DNA of 6,259 nt, from the NCBI GenBank assembly GCA_902488725.1, contig CABTXO010000111.1, forward strand, positions 1 to 6,259. The letters run 5' to 3'. Numbering within the stretch: position 1 is the first letter of the stretch; every line of letters begins with the position of its first letter. Source of the stretch: an uncultured Bacteroidales bacterium. Lineage in GTDB: Bacteria > Bacteroidota > Bacteroidia > Bacteroidales > UBA932. This document shows, piece after piece, positions 1-6,259 of the stretch. Position numbers and translations under genes: made by a program. The notes beneath the pieces were generated by a model. That model saw nothing but the letters and a program-made list of their open reading frames with translations, was not told the origin of the DNA and searched no databases.

Positions 1-2040
1 AGCCGTCAGCTTGACCTTGGAGCCCTTCCAGCCGACCGCGAAGAAGCCGATGCGTTTCGTGCCTGCGGGTAGCTTGACGGTGGCCTTGCCGCTCTTCTTG
101 CTCGTACCGAGCTTCAGTGCGAAATACTGGTCCGTGCTGCCGTTCACGGTCACTTTCGCGTCAATAAAAGACGAATTCTCTTTCGACACGGTAAAGTCGG
201 CCTCGGGAATGTTGGTCGTGAGGGGATGGGTGAGCGCCGCGATCACCTTCTTCTGCGTGATGGTCACGGTCACGGGATTGACGCCCGTGCCGGACAGGGT
301 AATGGTCATGACGACATCGGCGGTGGTGCTGGTGTTGGCCGGGAAGGTCGCGGTCACGGTTGCGTTGCCGTTGCCGGAGGTCTTGTCCAGGCTCACGCCC
401 GCCGTCTCGGCCTTTGCGGTCCAGTCGACATTCGAGGTGATGTTGAAGGTCGCGCTCGTAGCGGTCGGTTCCACCGTGATGGCGGTCTTGTCGGCGCTGA
501 GGAAGGAACCTGCAGTCGTTTCGATCTTCGTCATCATGATGTTCACGTACTTGTCGTCAGAACCGGCAAAACCGGAGAAGAACCCGGTCACCACGACCAG
601 CTTCCCGTTGAGGTCGGCCGGCACGGCACCGTCCAGCGGGGCCTGGATGCTGCCCTGCCGGGTTGCTCCGTCCACCACGATGTTGTAGTGGTTGTCGGAG
701 ACCTTCAGCGTCCCCTTCAAGGTGACATATTCAGGAGCCGTCGCGGCCGGTTTGTAGTCGGCGATGGCGGCAATCTCCTTCGCCGCAGGGTAGGTCAGCG
801 CGTTCCCGGTCGTTCCCGCCGTAATCCTGGGGTCGGTGACCTGCTTCAGGCCGCCGTGGAGCCCGATGGCGCCTTCCACGGTGATCTTGTCGCCGACATT
901 TGCGTTCACGCCGCCCTTGTCGTACACCACGATGAAGCCGGTGGCGTCACCCACCACGACGGCAAACTTGTTCTTGGCGTACACCAGCACATTCTCAAGG
1001 ATGACGGCAGTACCCTTGTCCGCCTTGGCGGCTTCCGCGATGGTCACCGGAACGGCCGGTTTGGGTCCGGATAGCGCAGCAACTTCTACGCCCTTGCTGA
1101 AATCGACGGGATTGCCGGCGGCGGTTGCAGCTTCGAGTTTGAGGTCATCCAGTCTGTGCGCACTGGCAAGCCTGGAAATGAAGCCGATCGAGAGCGTGGC
1201 GGTCCCGGCAGGCACGGAGAAGGACGAAGAAGCGAGATCCCACTTGCCGTTTTGGAAGGCACCGGGGAACTTGTAGGACAGTTCCACCCACTTTTTGCCG
1301 TCCGCACTGACATAGACTTGAAATTCGGCGGGGTTGAAGGTGTTGTCAGCATCCTTGAGGTATTTCTCCGTACCGAAGGAAAGGGTATAGTCCGTCTTTC
1401 CGGACTCAAGTGCGATGCCGGCGACCTTGAAGAAGTTTTCTTTCCCAAAGAACAGATTGTTCACACCGGAACCGGGATAGGCAGAATGTGTTCCGTTGGA
1501 GGCGCTGTTGTTCCGGGCTGTAATCGCCGCGAAAGCATATTCCACATTGGCGGCACCCTTTCCGGTCTGGTTTTTCCAGCCTTCAAACTGATCGAGCATC
1601 GGCCAATACTTGCCCTCGGTTCCGTAGGTCCGCGTTGCAGCCTCCTTGTCAAAATTGTTGTAATAGACGAGGAGTTCTTCCGTAGATCCGGAACCGGCCT
1701 GCTTGACCGAAAGGGTCTTGGAATCGAGACCGATGGTGAACTTCACGGAAGCCTCCCGGTCCACGCCGTTGTTTTCGAGCACCCTGACCGTGACGGTCCG
1801 GGCATCGTTGGAGGCCTTCCCGGACTTCGGTTCGACCGCGATCCAGTCGGCATCATTCGAAACGGTCCAGTCGCGCGTCGCGGCGACGGTCAAAGTCTGG
1901 GACCCGCCTTCCTTTTCGAAGGTGAGTGCACTGGGATTGATGGCGATGGATGCTGCCGGAAGAGGCTCATCCTTGGGTTTACAGGCGACGGACAGGCCTG
2001 CAACAGCCGCCAGGGTCAGAATCAGATGTTTTGCTTTCAT
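1..2040 (-). CDS. Large multidomain BACON / jelly-roll / OB-like lipoprotein (3' end off window)
   Basis: An uninterrupted minus-strand frame runs from ATG 2040-2038 through the left edge (680 codons, no stop), so the C-terminus is missing. Manual translation gives a lipoprotein signal (MKAKHLILTLAAVAGLSVAC, lipidation at Cys20) followed by KPKDE, an acidic tag fitting surface export. Domains in order: BACON 31-115 (GGSQTLTVAATRDW, ADWIAVEPKSG); a jelly-roll-like, possibly ligand-binding segment at 122-304 (starts LLVYYNNFDKEA, contains FQVYVSADGKKWVEL, ends HRLDDLKLE); OB-like segments at 333-409 (VGDATGFIVVYD, VGDKITVEG) and 419-508; a second BACON at 511-597 (NVDWTAKAE, VSLDKTSGNG, VTVTITQKK); and the start of a further beta-rich domain at 598-680. 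The purine-rich GAAAGAA at 2055-2049 sits 8 nt before the ATG. No enzyme motif is visible. It has its own promoter, unlike the preceding lipoprotein gene. The reading frame is certain; the jelly-roll and OB names rest on pattern only. Confidence 0.92.
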   Translation of the reverse strand, partial: MKAKHLILTLAAVAGLSVACKPKDEPLPAASIAINPSALTFEKEGGSQTLTVAATRDWTVSNDADWIAVEPKSGKASNDARTVTVRVLENNGVDREASVKFTIGLDSKTLSVKQAGSGSTEELLVYYNNFDKEAATRTYGTEGKYWPMLDQFEGWKNQTGKGAANVEYAFAAITARNNSASNGTHSAYPGSGVNNLFFGKENFFKVAGIALESGKTDYTLSFGTEKYLKDADNTFNPAEFQVYVSADGKKWVELSYKFPGAFQNGKWDLASSSFSVPAGTATLSIGFISRLASAHRLDDLKLEAATAAGNPVDFSKGVEVAALSGPKPAVPVTIAEAAKADKGTAVILENVLVYAKNKFAVVVGDATGFIVVYDKGGVNANVGDKITVEGAIGLHGGLKQVTDPRITAGTTGNALTYPAAKEIAAIADYKPAATAPEYVTLKGTLKVSDNHYNIVVDGATRQGSIQAPLDGAVPADLNGKLVVVTGFFSGFAGSDDKYVNIMMTKIETTAGSFLSADKTAITVEPTATSATFNITSNVDWTAKAETAGVSLDKTSGNGNATVTATFPANTSTTADVVMTITLSGTGVNPVTVTITQKKVIAALTHPLTTNIPEADFTVSKENSSFIDAKVTVNGSTDQYFALKLGTSKKSGKATVKLPAGTKRIGFFAVGWKGSKVKLTA

Positions 2041-2076
2041 GACGAAAATTCTTTCAAGTGAATAGGAATGTTACCG

Positions 2077-2127
2077 AATCTCTATCAAAGGATTATGCAG
2101 TTTGTAAAATTACAGAACAATCTCTAT
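2077..2127 (-). repeat. 9-bp direct repeat pair around the predicted promoter
   Basis: ATAGAGATT occurs on the minus strand at 2127-2119, within the promoter spacer, and again at 2085-2077, in the predicted leader. The copies start 42 bp apart, about four helical turns, and flank the -7 box. This could be a pair of regulator half-sites, but a chance match in AT-rich sequence is possible. Confidence 0.3.
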
Positions 2128-2135
2128 ATTCCAAA
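2105..2135 (-). promoter_or_regulatory. Bacteroidetes-type promoter for the left-hand lipoprotein gene
   Basis: On the minus strand, TTTG (2135-2132) is followed after exactly 19 nt by TAATTTTA (2112-2105). This matches the known Bacteroides sigma-factor consensus of TTTG at -33 and TAnnTTTG at -7, differing at one base of the -7 box. The 2160-2041 stretch is clearly richer in A+T than the flanking coding sequence. The match lies just downstream of the terminator, so the left gene is probably its own transcription unit. The start site would fall near 2100-2095, giving a leader of about 55-60 nt. Confidence 0.65.
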
Positions 2136-2162
2136 ATCACGCCAGAGCGAAAACCTTGGGAC

Positions 2163-2193
2163 AAAAAGGAGCGGACCCGGGGGGATCCGCTCC
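2163..2193 (-). terminator. Factor-independent terminator after the 547-residue lipoprotein gene
   Basis: On the minus strand, a perfect 8-bp stem (GGAGCGGA / TCCGCTCC, arms 2193-2186 and 2175-2168) with a 10-nt C/G-rich loop is followed at once by TTTTT (2167-2163). It begins 23 bp past the stop of the lipoprotein gene. Read on the plus strand, the hairpin is followed by TGAAAAAAA rather than T, so it should work only for leftward transcription. It should end the receptor-lipoprotein transcript, fully or in part. Confidence 0.85.
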
Positions 2194-2216
2194 TGAAAAA
2201 AACGCTGGTTCCGGAA

Positions 2217-3860
2217 TCACTGCTTCGTGACGAAGTAGCATTCGATGGCCTGGGGAGTACCCTTGTAGGAACTTCTGAGGCCGCAGATGGTGATCTTGTC
2301 TCCGTTTTGGATGCCGAGGCTCTCGAAGCTCTTGTTGTTGATGAACTTGCCGTCCGGTTTGTAGGTCGGGAAGTTCACCAGACCGTAGACATGGATCTTT
2401 CCGGTCTCGTCGGTCAGATCGAAATTGCCGTAGGCATTGACCTTTGTGGGATCGGTCTTGTCCATCGCAATTTTGGACACCGTGCCGGTCAGTTTGTAGT
2501 ACTGGGTTTTCGACTCGGCGGCGGCCAGGAAGCCGGCCACCGTGGACACCTTCACGCCGTTGTGGCTGATGTACCAGGTGTTGACAAGCTGGGAGCGACC
2601 TTTGTAAGAGCCCTTCGGGCCGATGACGGTCAGAAGGTCTCCTTCCTGAATGCCCTTGGCCGTGATCACATCCTGCCCGGATGCACCCCCCTCTTCGGGA
2701 AGCAGGCCGTACACATAGACGGATCCGGTCGCATCGGTCAGGTAGAAGTTGCCGTACTTGTTCGGCTTGGCGGGATCCTTCCTGTCCATGACAATCCTGT
2801 TCACGATGCCCGTGAATTTGAACAGCGCGGGACCGTCCGGAGCATTGTTGATCATCTCGGCCGTCGCGTCGACGATGGAGCCTTCCTGCTTGAAAGAATA
2901 GTTCACGGACGAGGAGGATTTCCCGCTGGCGGAACTGAAGGCAAGCGTGCCCTCGCGGCCGCCCGCCGTGTTCGGGGCTACCTGGAAGTGGAATACGGCC
3001 GTGTCCGCAGGATTCGGCAGAATCTTGGTCGGGACGCCGGCAATATAGTCCGTAGAAGCGAGTGCAACCCAGCTGCGGACCTCCTCCGGAACGCTGGCGA
3101 AGACACCGTTGCCCTTGTAGGCCACCTTGACCGCCAGGTCACCGCCTTCCTTGGGAAGGGTGGCGGCAGGAGAGACAATCTTCAGCAGGGACTTCACGAT
3201 CTTGACGACCGTGACATTCACCAGTTCGACGGTGCTGCCGTACGTGGTTTTCGGACCCTCGACGGTGACAACATCTCCCACCTCGATTCCAAGGCTGGTG
3301 AAGTTCTTCTGGGCACTCTTCTTGTCCAGGGTCCCGTAGATGTAAACGGTCCCGGTCTTGTCCGTAAGATACCAGTTGCCGTAGTCGAAATTCGAGATGG
3401 AAGTGCAGACACCGGTCACCCGGTAGGTCTTGCCGTCGGGACCTGCCAGCACTTGGGCACAGGTGGAAGGCTCCGCCTTGCGGGTGCCCTGGATGACCGT
3501 CAGGTACTGGGTCCGCATGCCGCAAGTGATCTTGAGGGTCCGGGGACCGGAACCGGCCACCGCTGCATCCGCGGACAGGGTGAGTTTGGTCTCTCCCGCC
3601 TTGCCGCTGGTCGGGGAAATGGTGAGCCAGGAAGGAATGACGGAGACATCATTCCCCTTCTTGTCCTTTTCGGTCAGCACGAAGCTCCAGGAGTCGGTCG
3701 CCTTGACCGTGATGGTCTGGGAGCCGCCGGTCAGCGGGATCGCGACCGTGGACTGGGACAACTGGATTTCATCCAGCTTGCTTTCGGAATAATCCTGTTC
3801 GCAACCGACGGCCACGGCCAAGGTCGCGAAAAGCGCCGTAATAATGTATTTCAGTTTCAT
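2217..3860 (-). CDS. BACON / OB-like repeat lipoprotein, probably surface-exposed partner of the receptor
   Basis: Complete 547-residue lipoprotein of unknown exact function. The signal peptide has a short basic n-region (MKLKY), a hydrophobic core (residues 6-18) and lipidation at Cys20 (AVGC); acidic residues follow (CEQDYSE), consistent with surface export in Bacteroidota. Domains in order: BACON 31-125, with GGSQT, W58, and W78 then LTISPTSG, plus an inserted charged loop at about 64-75; OB-like copy 1 at 134-225; BACON-like 226-327, with KEGGD and W264; OB-like copy 2 at 333-437; OB-like copy 3 at 439-547. The OB-like copies share G-N-(W/F)-x-L-T-D-x-T-G-x-(V/I)-x-(I/V)-Y-G. No catalytic motif is seen, so a binding role is inferred. 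The ATG at 3860 is chosen because it gives a correct lipoprotein signal and lies 16 bp after the receptor stop. The upstream leader (AACAAT) has no Shine-Dalgarno, which is normal in this phylum. A terminator follows the stop by 23 bp. Confidence 0.92.
   Translation of the reverse strand: MKLKYIITALFATLAVAVGCEQDYSESKLDEIQLSQSTVAIPLTGGSQTITVKATDSWSFVLTEKDKKGNDVSVIPSWLTISPTSGKAGETKLTLSADAAVAGSGPRTLKITCGMRTQYLTVIQGTRKAEPSTCAQVLAGPDGKTYRVTGVCTSISNFDYGNWYLTDKTGTVYIYGTLDKKSAQKNFTSLGIEVGDVVTVEGPKTTYGSTVELVNVTVVKIVKSLLKIVSPAATLPKEGGDLAVKVAYKGNGVFASVPEEVRSWVALASTDYIAGVPTKILPNPADTAVFHFQVAPNTAGGREGTLAFSSASGKSSSSVNYSFKQEGSIVDATAEMINNAPDGPALFKFTGIVNRIVMDRKDPAKPNKYGNFYLTDATGSVYVYGLLPEEGGASGQDVITAKGIQEGDLLTVIGPKGSYKGRSQLVNTWYISHNGVKVSTVAGFLAAAESKTQYYKLTGTVSKIAMDKTDPTKVNAYGNFDLTDETGKIHVYGLVNFPTYKPDGKFINNKSFESLGIQNGDKITICGLRSSYKGTPQAIECYFVTKQ
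2220..3461 (-). repeat. Three OB-like protein repeats within the 547-residue lipoprotein
   Basis: Copies lie at 3461-3186, 2864-2550 and 2546-2220; the first is separated from the other two by the second BACON-like domain. Their core motif falls at residues 161-176, 370-385 and 478-493. Copies 2 and 3 also share an inserted loop of the pattern M-D-(R/K)-x-D-P-x-K-x-N-x-Y-G-N-F at residues 358-372 and 466-480, which copy 1 lacks. Copies 1 and 3 share F-(T/E)-S-L-G-I-x-x-G-D before the next strand. This pattern fits a duplication producing copies 2 and 3 after the first copy was already present. Confidence 0.8.
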
Positions 3861-3876
3861 ATTGTTCGCATGTTAA
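3861..3876 (-). promoter_or_regulatory. Short receptor-lipoprotein junction, translation start region without Shine-Dalgarno
   Basis: Only 16 bp (minus strand TTAACATGCGAACAAT) separate the receptor stop from the lipoprotein ATG. It is A-rich and has no GGAGG-like site, as is usual in Bacteroidota. There is no room for a promoter or terminator, which supports cotranscription and possibly coupled translation. Confidence 0.6.
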
Positions 3877-6259
3877 TTAGTTGAACATGTACTTGATGCC
3901 GATGTTCGCGTACCAGCACTGGCTGAGCGCATGGAGCGGAACGAAGGTCTGCAGAGAACCGCTGACGGATTTCGGCGTGGAGAACACGCCGTACCCGTCG
4001 GCGTCGATGCCTTCATATTTGAGGATGCGGCCGTCGGTGATGTCCGGGTTCAGATACTTGCTGACACCCCAGTTGGAGTTGAAGAGGTTGAGCAGGTTCA
4101 TCACGTTGAACGAGAGCTGCAGCGTGTTGACGGACTGGCCGATGTTGATCTTGAAGTCGTGCTTGTAACTGAAGTCGATGCGGTGCACCCAAGGGGAATA
4201 CACGCTGTAGGCCTCGGCATACTGGCCCTGATGCTTGCTCAGATATTTGTCGGCGTGGACATAGTCCATGAAACGGTCGCGGTCCTTGTCGGAGACGAAG
4301 CGGAAATCCTTGTTCGCCACCTCGGAATCCGTCGGGATGTAGAGGGCGTCGTAGGGATAGCCGTCGCCGTTCATGTCGTTCGCAGTCATGTAGGAGTAGT
4401 TGAAGCCGCCCCGCCACGTTTCATAAATGAAACTGTAGTGGTTGCCGCTCCGGTCGTGGTGCGTGAGGGATGCGATGAAGCGGTCCGGGGTCACATACTG
4501 CGAGTTGTGCAGCCGGATGTTGTTCGGACCTTCCACCGTGGGGACGTAGGTGAAAGCGGATTCCGCGTTGGAGCCCGGCATGCCGGTGATTTCCTTGGAA
4601 GCGGTGCGGGTGTAGGCCGCCATGAGGCTCAGGCCCTCGACGGGGCGCATGTTCACCGTGATGTTGGCGGAATAGCCGTAGCCCTGGTTCGTGTTCGACA
4701 GCACGAAGGCCGCCGTGCCGGTGCGGAAATCGCCAGTCGGGAAGATCGGCCGGTTGTCCGCACCGTTCAGCCGGGCGAATCCGCCGACCGGCTTCATGCT
4801 CCAGTCGGAGATGGTCACCCCGTTGACGGTCTTGTTGAAGATGGCTTCCGCCGTGACCGAGAAGGGGAAGGAGGTCGGAAAAGCGTAGTCGACCGCCAAA
4901 GAGGTCTTCCACACCTGCGGCATCTTGAACTTGGGATCCACCGAAGCGATCCCGCGATTGGGGACCGTCCCCTTCGCAGGATCATAGGACCCCGGGAAGC
5001 CGATGCCGACGAGTTTCCGCAGAAGCGCATCCGTCGTCGCCTTTCCGGAGGCGTCGGTCACGAGACCGCCGGCGAACTGGCTCATGTCAATGTAGGTCTT
5101 GCCGTTCCGCTCCACGGTCGGGCCGGAATAGCCGGGAATTTTCTTTGCCTCCGTGGAAGCGTTGAGCTGGGCGCCGTACTGGACGGCACCGGAGTTGGTC
5201 GGCATGTTCGTGAAGAACACGAGGGGCAGACGTCCGGAGAAGAAGCCGGTACCGCCGCGAACCTTCAGCCGCTTGTCACCGAAGACGTCCCAGTTGAAAC
5301 CCAGGCGCGGGGAGACGGTCACGTTCGCGGAGGGCCACTTGCCCGTGTCGATGTTGCGGACGTTGCCGTCCATGTCGTAGTAGTCGAGGGCCAGGATGGC
5401 CTGGTTCGTCGCCAGATCCTTGTTGTTGAAGAACAGCCCGTCGAGGCGGATGCCCGCGGTGAGTTTGAAGTTCTCGGTGAGGTTCCACTCGTCCTGCGCA
5501 TAGATTCCGGCCTTGTTGAACTGGACGCGCGCGGCGGGATTGGTCTCGCCGTCGTAGCCGTAGGTCAGGCAGACCACTTCGGGAACGGCTCCCTTCATGA
5601 ACTCGTCCACGCTGCCGTAGCGGTAGTAGCCCGTGCCGTTGCGCATGTAGGCGTTGTCGGCCATCTGGTATTCGTAGCTGACACCCGCGGTGACCTTGTG
5701 GTTGCCGCCGAAGAAGGTGATGTCATCCCGGACATTGGCGACGGTGTTGTGCACCGCGTTGTTCCAGGTGAACAGTTCGTAGCCGAGGGCCATGTACTGG
5801 GTGTTCGTACCGGTACCGTCCTGGATGTCGATGAACGGGAATTCGGAAGAGTTGGAGCCGCGCAGGTCGTCCAGTTTGGAATAGGTCGCCAGCAGCTGGT
5901 TCGACACGCGGTCGGAAAGCCGGCTGTTCAAGTCGAACGAGACGGAATGGACGAGGTTGTTCATCGAGTACATCGAATTGGCGAAAGACATGGAGTACAG
6001 GGAGGTACGCGCATAGGCGGAACGGGTGCCGCCATCCATGGAGGTGGCGTTCGGTCCGTTCCAGGCCGTGTTGTTCGTGTAGTTGTAGCGGAGGGCGAGG
6101 TGGTGGGCATCGGAGATGTTCCAGTCCAGACGCGCCAGCACTTTCCGATTGCTCTGGTCGGCCGGGAAATTCGTGAAGGAACCCGTGTCGTAGCCGTACT
6201 TCTCTTTCACGAAGTTGGAGACACGCTGCATGTCGGCCACCGTGGCGTAGGAGAGGTAG
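3877..6259 (-). CDS. Oar-like TonB-dependent outer-membrane receptor, C-terminal beta-barrel (5' end off window)
   Basis: This gene encodes the barrel of a TonB-dependent receptor, an outer-membrane channel that imports a bound ligand using TonB/ExbBD energy. About 793 codons are present. The frame is open through the right edge, so the GTG at 6240-6238 is not the start: readable codons (YLSYAT) precede it. Signal peptide, regulatory-like domain and plug are therefore missing. Oar-family features seen: the post-plug segment with RLDWNISDAHHLALRYNY near 6130-6080, the VSPRLGFNWDVFGDK and VRGGTGFFSGR motifs (about 5225-5316), an NGDG loop followed by DALYIP (about 4333-4380), and the closing strand WYANIGIKYMFN before TAA. 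Aromatic and Asn/Gly content is high, as expected for amphipathic strands and long surface loops. It resembles Oar/carboxypeptidase-regulatory-like receptors more than SusC. The substrate cannot be read from the sequence. It ends 16 bp before the next lipoprotein gene, so the two are probably cotranscribed. Confidence 0.93.
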   Translation of the reverse strand, partial: YLSYATVADMQRVSNFVKEKYGYDTGSFTNFPADQSNRKVLARLDWNISDAHHLALRYNYTNNTAWNGPNATSMDGGTRSAYARTSLYSMSFANSMYSMNNLVHSVSFDLNSRLSDRVSNQLLATYSKLDDLRGSNSSEFPFIDIQDGTGTNTQYMALGYELFTWNNAVHNTVANVRDDITFFGGNHKVTAGVSYEYQMADNAYMRNGTGYYRYGSVDEFMKGAVPEVVCLTYGYDGETNPAARVQFNKAGIYAQDEWNLTENFKLTAGIRLDGLFFNNKDLATNQAILALDYYDMDGNVRNIDTGKWPSANVTVSPRLGFNWDVFGDKRLKVRGGTGFFSGRLPLVFFTNMPTNSGAVQYGAQLNASTEAKKIPGYSGPTVERNGKTYIDMSQFAGGLVTDASGKATTDALLRKLVGIGFPGSYDPAKGTVPNRGIASVDPKFKMPQVWKTSLAVDYAFPTSFPFSVTAEAIFNKTVNGVTISDWSMKPVGGFARLNGADNRPIFPTGDFRTGTAAFVLSNTNQGYGYSANITVNMRPVEGLSLMAAYTRTASKEITGMPGSNAESAFTYVPTVEGPNNIRLHNSQYVTPDRFIASLTHHDRSGNHYSFIYETWRGGFNYSYMTANDMNGDGYPYDALYIPTDSEVANKDFRFVSDKDRDRFMDYVHADKYLSKHQGQYAEAYSVYSPWVHRIDFSYKHDFKINIGQSVNTLQLSFNVMNLLNLFNSNWGVSKYLNPDITDGRILKYEGIDADGYGVFSTPKSVSGSLQTFVPLHALSQCWYANIGIKYMFN

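Noticed and set aside
1086..1652. Two minus-strand frames of 120 and 63 codons
   Set aside because: They are out of frame with, and wholly inside, the left-hand lipoprotein gene. Their Ser/Pro/Arg-rich products look like frame-shifted reading of it.
11..2065. Several plus-strand frames of 120-301 codons
   Set aside because: All lie opposite the 680-codon minus-strand lipoprotein frame, overlap each other in different frames, and show no recognisable domain or plausible start context.
2168..2193. Terminator hairpin as a bidirectional terminator or operator palindrome
   Set aside because: The plus-strand side lacks a T-tract after the stem, and no plus-strand gene exists to be terminated. The leftward terminator explains the palindrome.
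3856..3870. Four-codon leader peptide (ATG CGA ACA ATA TGA) overlapping the lipoprotein start
   Set aside because: It is too short to distinguish from chance, has no Shine-Dalgarno or other initiation signal, and lies directly behind the receptor stop.
2058..3884. 608-codon open frame on the plus strand
   Set aside because: It is antisense to the complete lipoprotein gene. Its product is rich in Gly, Arg, His, Asp and Val with no domain or signal, as expected from reverse-reading GC-rich codons, while the minus frame has a signal peptide and clear domains.
6238..6240. GTG as the start of the receptor gene
   Set aside because: The same frame continues upstream to the window edge with normal codons, and no signal peptide or plug follows the GTG. 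The receptor is truncated by the window.

Overview
The window looks like part of a G+C-rich member of the Bacteroidota, most likely a Bacteroidales-type gut or host-associated organism. The evidence is an Oar-type TonB-dependent receptor barrel, two lipoproteins with BACON domains, a TTTG / TAnnTTTG-type promoter, and no strong Shine-Dalgarno sequences. All real genes lie on the minus strand, so transcription runs from right to left. The many long open frames on the plus strand are antisense shadows of GC-rich coding sequence.

Layout in transcription order: (1) 6259-3877, a TonB-dependent receptor of the Oar-like family. Its N-terminus (signal peptide, carboxypeptidase-regulatory-like domain, plug) lies off the right edge; nearly the whole beta-barrel and the true C-terminus are present. 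(2) Only 16 bp later, 3860-2217, a complete 547-residue surface-type lipoprotein with the order BACON, OB-like, BACON-like, OB-like, OB-like. (3) A 176-bp gap holding a factor-independent terminator (2193-2163) and then a good Bacteroidetes promoter match (2135-2105) inside an AT-rich stretch. (4) 2040 to the left edge, a second large lipoprotein, open for 680 codons without a stop: BACON, jelly-roll-like, two OB-like segments, a second BACON, and the start of a further beta-rich region. Its C-terminus lies off the left edge.

Interpretation (inference): the receptor and the first lipoprotein form one tight transcription unit, with the lipoprotein in the place a SusD would occupy in a SusC/SusD pair, although it has no SusD features. 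The second lipoprotein has its own promoter but uses the same module types, so it probably belongs to the same functional locus. OB-like modules of this type also occur in secreted bacterial nucleases. That makes an envelope system for binding and importing a polymeric or phosphorylated ligand (nucleic acid or glycan) a reasonable but untested idea. No enzyme, mobile element, RNA gene or CRISPR array is visible.
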